Assembly: GCA_964394145.1 (NCBI GenBank)
Contig: CAYMVL010000044.1
Span: 6,397 to 70,396, forward strand
Reading direction: 5' to 3'
DNA: 64,000 bases
Source: JAFGBN01 sp964394145
Lineage (GTDB): Bacteria > Chloroflexota > Dehalococcoidia > GIF9 > AB-539-J10
Shown here: in pieces, positions 52,219 through 61,808 of the stretch
Layout of the letters: every line of letters begins with the position of its first letter
Numbering within the stretch: position 1 is the first letter of the stretch
Notes under the pieces: model-generated
The model's database searches: none
Told to the model about the DNA's origin: nothing
Seen by the model: the letters and a program-made list of their open reading frames with translations, nothing else
Program-made: the position numbers and the translations under genes

Positions 52219-53784
52219 ATGGGCTCTGAGGTTTTTTATCGCAAGTGGCGTCCGCAAAGTTTTGCTGAACTGGTAGGACAGGAACCTATAACTCAGACCT
52301 TGCGTAATGCTGTGGAGCAGGGAAAGATAGCCCATGCTTACCTTTTCTGCGGTCCGCGAGGCACCGGCAAGACCAGTGCAGGGCGTATCCTGGCCAAGGC
52401 GGTTAATTGTCCTAATCAGGTGAGTGGCGAACCGTGTAATACCTGTGATATATGCCGCTCAATTACAGAGGGCAGGGCATTGGATGTAATAGAGATAGAC
52501 GCTGCCAGCAATCGCGGCATTGACGAAATCCGTAGCCTCAGGGAAAAGGTACATTATGCCCCCAGCCTTGCTCGTTATAAGGTATATATCATAGATGAAG
52601 TTCATATGCTTACTGAGGCAGCCTGCAATGCTTTGCTGAAGACATTAGAGGAACCGCCTGCTCATGTAATCTTTGTTTTAGCCACCACGGAGGCACACAA
52701 GGTCATTCCCACCATAGTGTCTAGATGCCAGCGGTTCAACTTCCATCGCCTGGCGCAAGCAACGATGGTGGATAAGTTGGATCTGATATGCAAGGAGGAG
52801 GGGATCAATATAGGGCTTAATTCTCTCAGGCTCATTGCCAGGTCTGCTACTGGAAGTCTTCGTGATGCTGAAAACATATTACAACAGCTGATTGCCTTTC
52901 ATGGCAATCAGGTTGGATTTGACCAGGTTCAGGCAGAGCTTGGCGCTGCTGGTGACTCACGTGTTAGGCAACTGGCAAAACTTATTGTCACTAAGGACAT
53001 CTCTGCGGGCCTGCAGGTTATTAATAGCATCAACAGAGATGGTGTTGACCTCAGGCAGTTCAATCTTCAGCTTGTGGAGTATCTGCGAGGATTGCTTCTG
53101 GTTAAGTCGCAGTGCGATAAAGCGTTAGAAGTGACCGCTGAAGATTTAGCTGAGATGAGAGACTCTGTGGCTAACAGCGGAGTTGATTACTTGCTCAAGG
53201 CAGTCAAACTTTTCGCCAGAATAGATTTTCATGGTGACAGTTACTCCACTTTGCCTTTAGAATTAGCTTTAGTTGACTGCGTCCTGTCCTCTAAAGTTCG
53301 GCAAGAGGTGCCAGCTGTGACCCAAATTGAGGAAAGAGAGGAGACTGTTGAGCTATCTGAGAAGCTACCCGAAGCTTCTCCGGAGATTAAGGCCCCCGTT
53401 TCTGAAGGCATCACTGAGGCTTCTACTACAGAGGTTCCTAAAGATATAGACGAACTGCGCGATCGGTGGAAGGATTTCATTGTCTCTTTGCGAGGGGAGG
53501 GTTCCAGTGGCAATTTGGATGCCTTCCTGCGTAGTGCCTGTGAGCCAGTGGATCTTCAAGGCGATACGCTGGTGTTAGGTTTTTATTACTCCTTCCACAA
53601 GGAAAAGATCGAAGATGCTAAGTATCAACATCTGGTGGAGAAGAAGCTCAAAGAGGTCTTTGGCCAGCCTTATAAGATACGCTGTGTTCTGGTTGATCAC
53701 AAGAGGGAAGATGCCTCTAAGGTGAAGAAACGAAATCCCCTGGTAGAAGCTGCTCTGGAAATGGGGGCTAAGATAGCTGAGTAA
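52219..53784 (+). CDS. dnaX: DNA polymerase III gamma/tau subunit
   Basis: ATPase of the clamp loader. Walker A GPRGTGKT at 45-52, zinc cysteines C64, C73, C76, C79, Walker B IIDEVHML, sensor VSRCQRFNFHR and the AAA+ lid domain are in order; the C-terminal part (about 370-521) with an acidic linker could bind DNA polymerase III. Length 521. No ribosome binding site, in keeping with the leaderless promoter. Heads the dnaX-ybaB-recR-recO operon. Confidence 0.95.
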   Translation: MGSEVFYRKWRPQSFAELVGQEPITQTLRNAVEQGKIAHAYLFCGPRGTGKTSAGRILAKAVNCPNQVSGEPCNTCDICRSITEGRALDVIEIDAASNRGIDEIRSLREKVHYAPSLARYKVYIIDEVHMLTEAACNALLKTLEEPPAHVIFVLATTEAHKVIPTIVSRCQRFNFHRLAQATMVDKLDLICKEEGINIGLNSLRLIARSATGSLRDAENILQQLIAFHGNQVGFDQVQAELGAAGDSRVRQLAKLIVTKDISAGLQVINSINRDGVDLRQFNLQLVEYLRGLLLVKSQCDKALEVTAEDLAEMRDSVANSGVDYLLKAVKLFARIDFHGDSYSTLPLELALVDCVLSSKVRQEVPAVTQIEEREETVELSEKLPEASPEIKAPVSEGITEASTTEVPKDIDELRDRWKDFIVSLRGEGSSGNLDAFLRSACEPVDLQGDTLVLGFYYSFHKEKIEDAKYQHLVEKKLKEVFGQPYKIRCVLVDHKREDASKVKKRNPLVEAALEMGAKIAE

Positions 53785-53805
53785 TAGTACAGATAAGGAA
53801 GAGAT

Positions 53806-54111
53806 ATGGATAAATCAATATTACGTCAGGCGCAGGAACTTCAGACAAAGCTGGCTAAAGCCCAGGAGGAGTTGGGCAATATCACAACGGAAGCTGCTAG
53901 CGGGGGTGGAGCTGTGAAGGTGGTGATTGATGGTCACCAGAGGGTTCACTCAGTGGAGATATCACCAGAGGTGGTCAATATTGAGGATGTGGAATTGTTG
54001 CAGGATTTAGTCATGACTGCAGTTAACGAAGCGGTTGCTAAGTCGCAGGAGCTTGCCAGCAAGCATCTCAGTAGTCTAACCGGTGGGCTTAAGATACCAG
54101 GATTAACTTAG
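53806..54111 (+). CDS. YbaB/EbfC nucleoid-associated protein
   Basis: A 101-residue DNA-binding protein of the YbaB family: helix-rich N-terminus (LRQAQELQTKLAKAQEELGN), the strand TEAASGGGAVKVVIDGHQRV and VEISPEVV. It is regularly found between dnaX and recR, as here (21 bases after dnaX, 6 before recR). AAGGAAGAG before ATG. Confidence 0.94.
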   Translation: MDKSILRQAQELQTKLAKAQEELGNITTEAASGGGAVKVVIDGHQRVHSVEISPEVVNIEDVELLQDLVMTAVNEAVAKSQELASKHLSSLTGGLKIPGLT

Positions 54112-54117
54112 GTAACG

Positions 54118-54717
54118 ATGTCATTTGTTGCTGAACCTGTAGCTAGAGCAATCCAGGAATTTAATAAGTTACCTGGAATCGGTCCCAAGAGTGCCCAAAG
54201 GTTAACGTATCATTTGTTGCGTGGCTCGGATGAAGAGGCTAGAGCTTTAATTGATGCTATTCTGGCTCTAAAGGAGAAGCTGAAGCTGTGTTCAGTCTGT
54301 TTTAATATCACGGACCGTGACCCTTGCCTCATTTGCCAGGATAAGGAACGCGACCACTCTAAAATCTGTGTCGTCGAGAAACCTTCCGACATACTTCCTT
54401 TGGAGCGGACGGGGAGGTATAGGGGCGTTTACCATGTACTGCATGGAAGTATTAGTCCGGCGCAAGGGATAGGGGCTGATGATTTGAAGGTGAGGGAGCT
54501 TTTGTCGCGGTGCCAGGATGGGTCGGTGACAGAAGTGATTGTGGCGACAAATCCTAATGTGGAAGGTGAGACTACGGCCATGTACCTTCGGCGCATGATC
54601 CAACCTTTAGGTATTCGCGTCAGTCGCCTGGCTAGGGGCTTGCCGTTTGGTGCTGAACTTGAATATGCCGATGATGTAACATTGGGTCAAGCGCTGGACC
54701 AGAGGCAGGAATTCTGA
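54118..54717 (+). CDS. recR: Recombination protein RecR
   Basis: Forms a clamp on DNA with RecO in RecFOR-type recombinational repair. HhH segment FNKLPGIGPKSAQRLTYHLL, zinc finger CSVCFNITDRDPCLICQD and the Toprim domain ICVVEKPSDILPLERTGRYRGVYHVL (in part) are all present; 199 residues as expected. Confidence 0.97.
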   Translation: MSFVAEPVARAIQEFNKLPGIGPKSAQRLTYHLLRGSDEEARALIDAILALKEKLKLCSVCFNITDRDPCLICQDKERDHSKICVVEKPSDILPLERTGRYRGVYHVLHGSISPAQGIGADDLKVRELLSRCQDGSVTEVIVATNPNVEGETTAMYLRRMIQPLGIRVSRLARGLPFGAELEYADDVTLGQALDQRQEF

Positions 54718-54727
54718 GTGGCTGTGG

Positions 54728-55489
54728 ATGGGAGCAGATCGAAATTATCAAACACAAGCTATTGTTATTAAGCAAAGCAAGTTTGGCGAGACTGATAGGA
54801 TCATTACTTTCTATACGGCCGAACTTGGTAAGCTGAGGGCGGTAGCCCGGGGTATCGGTCGCCCCGGGAGCAAGCTAGGCGGCAATGTGGAACCCATAAC
54901 CTATAGCTTGGTTATGCTGGCCACAGGACGCAACTTGGATATCGTCACTCAAAGTCAGACTATGGATGGTTTCTTGACTTTGAAAGGTGACCTGAAACTA
55001 ATGGCTTACGGGCTTTATATCCTGGAGCTCGTCGATTCTTTTACCGTCGATAATAACGCAAACCGCCCTCTGTTCGATTTGTTACTGGATTCCTTACGTT
55101 TGTTAACTGAGACAAACAATAATGAAATTGTGTTGCGCTATTTTGAACTTCATCTTCTGCAGCATCTTGGTTATCGTCCGGAGCTTTATCGTTGTGTAAG
55201 GTGTAATTCACCTCTCAGACCGGTGGTCAACTATTTCAGCTCTGGCGAGGGTGGAGTAATATGTCCTCGTTGCGGCCAAAATGAGTATCAACCTTTGGCC
55301 TTATCAGTTGATGCTCTAAAGGTACTTCGTTTGTGGCAAGACTGTGATTATCTTACTGCAAGGCGAGTAAAGGTAGAATCTAAAATATCGTTGGAGTTGC
55401 AGAGGTTACTGCAGGGCTATATTGGATACCTTTTGCAGCGAACGCCAAAGTCAATAGCCTGGCTGGAAGAGTTGAAAAAGATGGCCTGA
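54728..55489 (+). CDS. recO: DNA repair protein RecO
   Basis: Loads RecA with RecR. OB-fold N-terminus (YQTQAIVIKQSKFGETDRII), the helical middle, and a zinc site C-x2-C...C-x2-C (CVRCNSPL, CPRCGQ) in the C-terminal part. Length 253 is typical. It is the last gene of the dnaX operon, 10 bases after recR. Confidence 0.94.
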   Translation: MGADRNYQTQAIVIKQSKFGETDRIITFYTAELGKLRAVARGIGRPGSKLGGNVEPITYSLVMLATGRNLDIVTQSQTMDGFLTLKGDLKLMAYGLYILELVDSFTVDNNANRPLFDLLLDSLRLLTETNNNEIVLRYFELHLLQHLGYRPELYRCVRCNSPLRPVVNYFSSGEGGVICPRCGQNEYQPLALSVDALKVLRLWQDCDYLTARRVKVESKISLELQRLLQGYIGYLLQRTPKSIAWLEELKKMA

Positions 55490-55578
55490 CCTGGTTCAGA
55501 CAGCGCTTTGCAACAGTACCGCTGGTATTATGAGTCTTGTTGACTGATAGAAGAATCAAGTAGTATTATGGCGCAGAT

Positions 55579-56835
55579 ATGAAACCCGAAAAGGCATCCG
55601 CTCTGGCGCGACACGATAGCGAACTAGCGCGAATCCTACAATCAGAAACGGAGAGCCAGGCGAGTACCATAAATCTCATCGCCTCCGAGAACCATGCTAG
55701 CCGAGCAGTCCTTGAAGCTCAAGGTTCTCTCTTAACCGACAAGTATGCTGAGGGGTATCCGGGGCATCGTTACTATGGTGGTTGCACCCATGTAGACGAA
55801 GCTGAGAAACTTGCCATTGAGAGGGCGCAACAGCTATTCAAGGCGGAACATGCCAATGTCCAGCCCCATAGTGGCAGCCAGGCAAACATGGCAGCTTATT
55901 CAGTTTTGCTGGAGCATGGTGATGCCGTTATGGGCATGAACTTGAGCCATGGAGGGCATCTTACCCATGGCTCAGTGGTCAATTTCTCCGGCAGGTGGTA
56001 TAGATTCATTCCCTACGGTGTTGACGCTAAGACGGAGATGCTTGACTATGATGATATACAGGGTCTAGCTTTCGAGCATAAGCCCAAGCTGATTATAGCA
56101 GGGGCAAGCGCTTACCCGCGCACCATTGATTTTGAGAGGTTTCGTTATATAGCTGATAAGGCAGGTGCCAAGTTGCTGGTTGACATGGCTCATATAGCAG
56201 GGATAGTAGCTGCTGGATGTCATCCATCTCCTGTGCCACATGCTCAGGTGCTTACCTCTACTACACAGAAGACCCTGAGAGGGCCCCGGGGTGGCTTTAT
56301 CTTGTGTAACCAGGAATTGGCTTCGGATATTGACGCTGCGGTCTTCCCGGGAATGCAGGGTGGCCCTATGATGCACACCATTGCAGCTAAAGCTGCCTGT
56401 TTTTTTGAGGCGATGCAACCCGAGTTCGTCTCTTACCAGAAAGCCGTGCTGCAGAATGCCCGTGCCCTGGCCTCTGAGCTTCAAGCACACGGACTCCGCA
56501 TTGTTTCAGGAGGAACGGATAATCACCTTATTCTTATCGACCTGTCGGCTCTGGGGATAAGCGGCAGGGATGCTGAGCTTGCACTGGAGAAGGTGAGCAT
56601 ATTAGTTAACAGGAATACTATTCCATTTGATCCCAAGCCACCGCAGGTTGCGAGTGGCATCAGAATCGGCACGCCGGCGGTAACTACCAGGGGCCTCGGG
56701 ATGGAAGAAATGAAACATATCGGCTCTATTATTTTCAGGGTGCTCTCTCGTCCTGACGATAAGCCTACTGAAAAGCAAGCCAGGGAAGAAGTAAAGCAAT
56801 TGTGTCAGCATTTCCCCATTCCCAGTCTAGTGTAA
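55579..56835 (+). CDS. glyA: Serine hydroxymethyltransferase
   Basis: PLP enzyme interconverting serine and glycine with tetrahydrofolate. Motifs: STINLIASENHASRAVLEAQ, GHRYYGGCTHVDEAE, MDMAHIAG-type VDMAHIAGIVAAG and the PLP lysine in STTQKTLRGPRGG. Length 418 is normal. Starts after a 90-base gap following recO. It would supply glycine/one-carbon units; a relation to the glyoxylate-type cluster upstream is possible but not shown. Confidence 0.97.
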   Translation: MKPEKASALARHDSELARILQSETESQASTINLIASENHASRAVLEAQGSLLTDKYAEGYPGHRYYGGCTHVDEAEKLAIERAQQLFKAEHANVQPHSGSQANMAAYSVLLEHGDAVMGMNLSHGGHLTHGSVVNFSGRWYRFIPYGVDAKTEMLDYDDIQGLAFEHKPKLIIAGASAYPRTIDFERFRYIADKAGAKLLVDMAHIAGIVAAGCHPSPVPHAQVLTSTTQKTLRGPRGGFILCNQELASDIDAAVFPGMQGGPMMHTIAAKAACFFEAMQPEFVSYQKAVLQNARALASELQAHGLRIVSGGTDNHLILIDLSALGISGRDAELALEKVSILVNRNTIPFDPKPPQVASGIRIGTPAVTTRGLGMEEMKHIGSIIFRVLSRPDDKPTEKQAREEVKQLCQHFPIPSLV

Positions 56836-56981
56836 GGCCATTTCTCCCAGCGATAATCCCTGTTGGCACCTCTTGATTAAGTCCGCGCTGTCAGAGTCTT
56901 TGCAGCTCACCCTCCGCAGCAAGAAGAGATGAAGGTCAGGTGGTATAATACTAACATCCAAATATACGTCAGGGAGGCACG

Positions 56982-57920
56982 ATGGACGAACTGAAGGTAT
57001 TTACTGGCAACGCTCACCCCAGCTTAGCACAGTCGGTGTGTGACTATCTGGGCATACCTTTAGGCAAAGCAGAGATTTTTGAATTCAGCAACGAGAATAT
57101 CTTTGTCCGCATCCTGGAGAATGTGCGCCAGCGAGATGTTTTTGTCATTCAGCCCATCTGCTCTCCGGTTAACAAGAGCCTGGTCGAACTACTGATTATG
57201 ATTGATGCCTTCAAGCGAGCCTCAGCCGGGCGAATCACGGCTGTTGTTCCCTATTATGGCTACGGCCGGACTGATAAGAAGGACCAACCGCGGGTACCCA
57301 TCACCGCCCGGCTGGTTGCAGACTTACTTACTACTGCCGGTGCGCACAGGTTGCTTACAATAGACCTGCATGCTCCCCAAATTCAAGGTTTTTTCACTAC
57401 GCCTGTTGATGAGTTGACCGCCTTGCCTATCCTGGCTCAATACTTCAGGGAAAAAGCCCTGGGCCCTTTGGTGGTTGTGGCCACCGATATTGGTATCTCT
57501 AAGCGGGCCCGAGACCTTGCCGCCAAGCTTGGCACACCCCTGGCTATAATTGAAAAGAGACGCCTGGGTAATATGGATGCTTCCGAAACTCTCAATGTGA
57601 TTGGCGATGTTGAAGGGATGTGCGCTCTTACGGTTGACGATGAGATTGATACCGCTGGTTCTCTGGTCGCTGCAGTAGGGGCTCTTCTGGAGCACGGCGC
57701 TATTGAGGTTTACTCCTGCTGTACTCACCCTGTCTTCTCGAACGCGGCTGTCGAAAGGATAGCCTCCAGCCCTGTAAAGGAGGTAGTGGTTACCGACACT
57801 ATACCTGTCATCAATAATAAGAAACTGAATAAGATTACGGTTCTGCCTACAGCTTCGCTTATTGGAGAAGCTATTCATCGTATCCATACTGGCCTGTCCG
57901 TGGGAGCTATGTTTGAGTAG
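56982..57920 (+). CDS. prs: Ribose-phosphate pyrophosphokinase
   Basis: Makes PRPP from ribose 5-phosphate and ATP. Motifs: VFVIQPICSPVNKSLVELL, AVVPYYGYGRTDKKDQPR, TIDLHAPQIQGFF and the PRPP-binding VDDEIDTAGSLVAAV. Length 312. GGGAGGCAC before ATG; TATAAT at 56944-56949 could be its -10 box, but no -35 is convincing. Confidence 0.96.
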   Translation: MDELKVFTGNAHPSLAQSVCDYLGIPLGKAEIFEFSNENIFVRILENVRQRDVFVIQPICSPVNKSLVELLIMIDAFKRASAGRITAVVPYYGYGRTDKKDQPRVPITARLVADLLTTAGAHRLLTIDLHAPQIQGFFTTPVDELTALPILAQYFREKALGPLVVVATDIGISKRARDLAAKLGTPLAIIEKRRLGNMDASETLNVIGDVEGMCALTVDDEIDTAGSLVAAVGALLEHGAIEVYSCCTHPVFSNAAVERIASSPVKEVVVTDTIPVINNKKLNKITVLPTASLIGEAIHRIHTGLSVGAMFE

Positions 57921-57984
57921 AGAGTCTGCCGGTGTCGGAGGCGGGAATAGATAGCAAGACTTATTCAGTGCTGGCAAAGCAGAA

Positions 57985-60621
57985 ATGTTTAAGTTATTCA
58001 GTGGTCTGGTTGATTCTAATGAGAAGGAGTTGAGGCGCCTTCAACCCCTGGTATCGCGAATAAATTCGCTTGAGTCTGACTTCCAGAGGCTCTCCGACGG
58101 CGAATTACGGGCTAAGACCGATGAGTTCAAGGCTCGGTTGAGCAATGGCGAGAGCCTAGATGAGCTTTTGCCTGAAGCTTATGCTGCAGTCAGAGAGGCA
58201 GCCAAGAGGACCATAAAGCAGAGGCACTTTGATGTGCAGTTGATTGGGGGGATTGTGCTTCATCAGGGCAAGATAGCTGAGATGAAGACTGGTGAGGGGA
58301 AGACCCTGGTAGCTACCTTGCCTCTTTATCTCAATGCTCTGACTGGACAAGGCTGCCATCTGATCACAGTAAATGATTATCTTGCCAGGCGAGACTGCCA
58401 CTGGATGGGAGCTATTTACCATGCTTTAGGCTTGAGCGTGGCAGCTATTACTGCAATGCAAACGACGGATAACCCCTTCCCTTCTTATGTCTATAATCCC
58501 GACCTCGATTCGGGAGACCCAAAGTGGAAACACCTGCATTCTATTCCGTACTCTCCCAACAGACCCCAGGAAGCTCGCCGCCAGGCTTATCAGGCAGACA
58601 TAACCTATGGCACCAACAACGAGTTTGGGTTCGATTATCTCAGGGATAACATGGGGTTAGACCTGTCTCAATGTGTTCAGCGTCCCCTTAACTACGCCAT
58701 CGTTGACGAAGTAGATAATATCCTGATTGACGAGGCCCGCACGCCACTCATTATCAGCGGCCCTGCCGAGGAAGCAGCCAAGAAATATTATACTTTTGCT
58801 CAATTAGCTTCTGGCCTTATCAAGGATGAGGACTATACTATTGATGAAAGGACTCGCACGGCAAGCCTTACCGATGCTGGCATCAGCAAAATGGAAAAGG
58901 TTTTGAAGAAGGAGGGTTTGCTCAAAGGGCCCAGCCTCTATGACCCCTCTAATTACTATCTTACCCAGTACGCGGAAAGCGCCCTCAAGGCCCATGCCCT
59001 GTTTATGAGGGACCGTGACTATGTAGTCAAGAACGGGCAGGTTATTATCGTGGATGAGTTCACCGGCAGGCTGATGTTTGGTCGGAGATACTCCGAAGGG
59101 CTGCATCAAGCGCTTGAGGCGAAGGAAAGGGTGCAAATCCAACGCGAAAGCGTTACCCTGGCCACTATTACTTTCCAGAACTATTTTCGCCTCTATAACA
59201 AACTGGCCGGCATGACTGGTACTGCGGTCACCGAAGCTGAGGAGTTTCAGAAGATTTATAAACTGGAGGTGATGGTTATACCTACGAATAGGCCACTACT
59301 TCGGGCTGAGCACCCTGATAAGGTTTACAAAGATGAGGAGGGGAAGTTCAGGGCAGTAGCCAGTGAAATTGGGGAACTACATAGCCAGGGGAAGCCAATA
59401 CTTATAGGTACAACTTCGATTGAAAAATCCGAGTATTTGAGTGACATCCTGAAAAGGAAGGGCATAGCTCACGAGGTGCTGAACGCCAAGAACCATGAAA
59501 AGGAGGCAGGCATTATCGCCCAGGCTGGACGGCTAAGCGCGGTAACTGTGGCCACTAATATGGCGGGACGCGGCGTGGATATTATTCTGGGTGGTAACCC
59601 CGAAGGCTGTGATCAGCGGGAGTGGCAGGAGGAGCACAATAAGGTAGTGGAGCTCGGCGGACTCCATGTCCTCGGGACAGAGCATCACGAAGCCAGGCGA
59701 GTTGACAACCAGCTCCGTGGAAGAGCAGGAAGGCAGGGAGATCCGGGCAGCTCGCGTTTTTATGCCTCTCTGGAAGATGAGATTGTCCGTCGCTTTGGCG
59801 GTGAGCGAATCAAAGGGCTGATGCAATGGGCTGGCATGGATGCTGATGCCCCCATAGAACATCCACTGGTTAGCAAGGCAATAACAAACGCCCAGGTGCA
59901 AACAGAGGGCTATCATTTTGATATTCGTAAGCATCTTGTGGAATACGATGATGTCGTGAACAGGCATCGCGAGGTAATTTACGCTGAGAGAAAGAAAATT
60001 TTGAGTGGCGCTGACCTCAAGGCGAATATAATGTCCATGATTCAAGACGAAATAGATGGTCTGGTAGCCAGCCATTTCAGTAATGATTCAATTGAACCAG
60101 ATTTAAGCGGTTTGCTCGAAGATATGTCCCATATTTACCCCATACCACCGCAATTTGGCAGTGATGGGCTTTCTCAGCTTAACGAGAAGGAGATTGCAGG
60201 AAAGCTGAGCGAACATGCGGCTGAGCTATATGACCGGCGTGAGCAGGAAATAGGTCCTGATAACATGCGAATTGTGGAACGTCTGGTTATGCTCCGCGTT
60301 ATTGACACCTTGTGGAAGGAACACCTCACTGCTATGGAGAACATTCGCCAGGGAATAGGCCTTCGGGCCGTGGGTCATCAGGACCCTCTGGCAGTGTACA
60401 AAAAAGAGGGCCATTTACTTTTCGATGCGCTCTTGAGCAGCATTCAACATGATGTTGTGCACAATATCTATCATGTCACCATTGCCAAGAATGCGGGCCC
60501 GGGAGAAGGTAAGCAGGCGGCGCGCCCGAAGACGCCAGTGGTGGCAGGTAAGAAGGTTGGGCGTAACGACCCGTGCCCCTGCGGCTCGGGCAAGAAATAT
60601 AAATACTGCTGCGGAAGATAG
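57985..60621 (+). CDS. secA: Preprotein translocase ATPase SecA
   Basis: Motor that drives secretory proteins through SecYEG. Walker A MKTGEGKTLVATLPLYL, the DEAD-type DEVDNILIDEARTPLI, the helicase half with TNMAGRGVDIILGG and QLRGRAGRQGDPGSS, helical wing domains and a C-terminal SEC-C zinc site (CPCGSGKKYKYCC). Length 878 is typical. It may be cotranscribed with prs (64-base gap). Confidence 0.98.
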   Translation: MFKLFSGLVDSNEKELRRLQPLVSRINSLESDFQRLSDGELRAKTDEFKARLSNGESLDELLPEAYAAVREAAKRTIKQRHFDVQLIGGIVLHQGKIAEMKTGEGKTLVATLPLYLNALTGQGCHLITVNDYLARRDCHWMGAIYHALGLSVAAITAMQTTDNPFPSYVYNPDLDSGDPKWKHLHSIPYSPNRPQEARRQAYQADITYGTNNEFGFDYLRDNMGLDLSQCVQRPLNYAIVDEVDNILIDEARTPLIISGPAEEAAKKYYTFAQLASGLIKDEDYTIDERTRTASLTDAGISKMEKVLKKEGLLKGPSLYDPSNYYLTQYAESALKAHALFMRDRDYVVKNGQVIIVDEFTGRLMFGRRYSEGLHQALEAKERVQIQRESVTLATITFQNYFRLYNKLAGMTGTAVTEAEEFQKIYKLEVMVIPTNRPLLRAEHPDKVYKDEEGKFRAVASEIGELHSQGKPILIGTTSIEKSEYLSDILKRKGIAHEVLNAKNHEKEAGIIAQAGRLSAVTVATNMAGRGVDIILGGNPEGCDQREWQEEHNKVVELGGLHVLGTEHHEARRVDNQLRGRAGRQGDPGSSRFYASLEDEIVRRFGGERIKGLMQWAGMDADAPIEHPLVSKAITNAQVQTEGYHFDIRKHLVEYDDVVNRHREVIYAERKKILSGADLKANIMSMIQDEIDGLVASHFSNDSIEPDLSGLLEDMSHIYPIPPQFGSDGLSQLNEKEIAGKLSEHAAELYDRREQEIGPDNMRIVERLVMLRVIDTLWKEHLTAMENIRQGIGLRAVGHQDPLAVYKKEGHLLFDALLSSIQHDVVHNIYHVTIAKNAGPGEGKQAARPKTPVVAGKKVGRNDPCPCGSGKKYKYCCGR

Positions 60622-60717
60622 TGTAATGGGTGGGCTCTGGAGGTGCGCAGGCTTTTGGGCCCATGCGACCCTAAGATGCAGAGTGGGGGAATTTGTTGTG
60701 ATTTCTTGTCGTTTTTG

Positions 60718-60746
60718 ATATATTATTCTTGAGTTGAATGATATAT
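60718..60746. promoter_or_regulatory. Inverted repeat, likely vapBC operator
   Basis: ATATATTATTC (60718-60728) and GAATGATATAT (60736-60746) form an 11-bp inverted repeat with one mismatch and a 7-base spacer. It lies 15 bases before the antitoxin start and overlaps the AT-rich promoter region (TTGTTG at 60693 and TATATT at 60719 are possible boxes). VapBC complexes normally repress their own operon at such palindromes. Confidence 0.6.
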
Positions 60747-60760
60747 AGAGAGGCCTTGTA

Positions 60761-60964
60761 ATGAGGACGCTTATAGATATACAAGAGCATCTGATAAGAG
60801 ATTTGCTAAAGGAGACCAATGCCAAAACAAAAAGGGAAGCCGTTATAACGGCCATAGAAACTTATCTCAATTTGAAAAGGAGGGAGAAACTCGCTTCGCT
60901 CATCGGCAACTATGACTATGGGTATACTGTGGAAGAACTGGAGAGGATGAGGGCTGATGGCTAG
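60761..60964 (+). CDS. VapB-type antitoxin
   Basis: A 67-residue ribbon-helix-helix/VapB-family protein: N-terminal strand and helix MRTLIDIQEHLIRDLLKETN with KTKREAVITAIETYL, then the flexible toxin-binding tail rich in charged residues (EELERMRADG). It overlaps the toxin gene by 8 bases. Confidence 0.88.
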   Translation: MRTLIDIQEHLIRDLLKETNAKTKREAVITAIETYLNLKRREKLASLIGNYDYGYTVEELERMRADG

Positions 60965-61358
60965 AGTTATAGTGGACACTTCCGCTTGGGTAGAATCCTT
61001 TCATTCTCAGGGTGATATTAAATTGAAAGAGCTAGTTAAGCGGTTAATAACTGAGGGAAGAGTACTTCTCCCCGGAATTATAAGAGTGGAGATACTAAGA
61101 GGAACAAAGTCCCAGAAGGAATACGAGGAGCTTGATGAATTACTAAGCGGTCTGACTTACCTCCCGGCGGAAGAAGACTTCTGGGAGCGGTTAGCACGAT
61201 TCTGCTTTGATTTGTTCAGGAAAGGGATTGCTGTTCCTTTGGTGGATACTTATATTGCCCTCTTGGCCATAGAAAATAACGTCTCGCTTCTTCATCGTGA
61301 CCAGCATTTTGACTTGATAGCTCAAAAAACTGACTTGGAAATACTGGAGGTGCTGTGA
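60957..61358 (+). CDS. VapC-type PIN-domain toxin
   Basis: Mg-dependent ribonuclease toxin. The PIN-domain acidic residues are in VIVDTSAWVE (Asp near residue 7), PGIIRVEILRG (Glu near 45), and VPLVDTYIALLA (Asp near 99). Length 133 is normal. Stand-alone pair with the overlapping antitoxin; stop codon at 61358. Confidence 0.93.
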   Translation: MARVIVDTSAWVESFHSQGDIKLKELVKRLITEGRVLLPGIIRVEILRGTKSQKEYEELDELLSGLTYLPAEEDFWERLARFCFDLFRKGIAVPLVDTYIALLAIENNVSLLHRDQHFDLIAQKTDLEILEVL

Positions 61359-61482
61359 TATGAAGAGCGCCGGTATAATGCTTGCATCTGCGGCTCAGGC
61401 AGGTAAGAAGTGCAAATACTAAGATGCAGGATAATGACTGGCTCACTCTCCGTCGAAGTGAGAGGGCTAAGGTGAGGGCGTG

Positions 61483-61746
61483 ATGCCCATCTACGAGTAT
61501 AGAGCTATAAGCAGTACCAATTGTGAGCTGTGCAGAAATAGGTTTGAGGTGAGGCAGGGCATAAATGACGAGCCGCTTAGCAGATGCCCAAAATGTGGTG
61601 CCGAGGTGAGAAGACTCTTTCCCCGCTCCTTTCTATACCTGAAAGGGTCCCTTGGTCATGAAGAAGACTTCGGTGGGGATGTTGAGGAGGAGACCGGCGA
61701 GTCAATGCCCGACGAAGATTTCTCCGAAGGTGAATCTTGGGAATGA
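61483..61746 (+). CDS. FmdB-family zinc-ribbon regulator
   Basis: An 87-residue protein with the FmdB/CxxC zinc-ribbon start MPIYEYR, cysteines in CELCRNRF and CPKCG, and an acidic C-terminal tail (EEETGESMPDEDFSEGE). FmdB proteins are small putative regulators. GTG at 61480 is one codon earlier; ATG used here. A hairpin CTCACT/AGTGAG (61442-61462) of a repeat type lies just upstream. Confidence 0.82.
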   Translation: MPIYEYRAISSTNCELCRNRFEVRQGINDEPLSRCPKCGAEVRRLFPRSFLYLKGSLGHEEDFGGDVEEETGESMPDEDFSEGESWE

Positions 61747-61808
61747 TAGAGGCTCGGTAAGATATTATGACTATTGCCAACAAGGATAGCGTATAGAGGT
61801 GATTATCC

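Noticed and set aside
59533..60075. Minus-strand frame of 180 codons inside secA
   Set aside because: Fully antisense to conserved secA sequence; a shadow.
61379..61423. Sequence resembling the SEC-C end of secA (GGCTCAGGCAGG, AAGAAGTGCAAATAC)
   Set aside because: Could be a worn copy of the SEC-C motif, but only about 35 bases match and the frame is broken; too short to claim.
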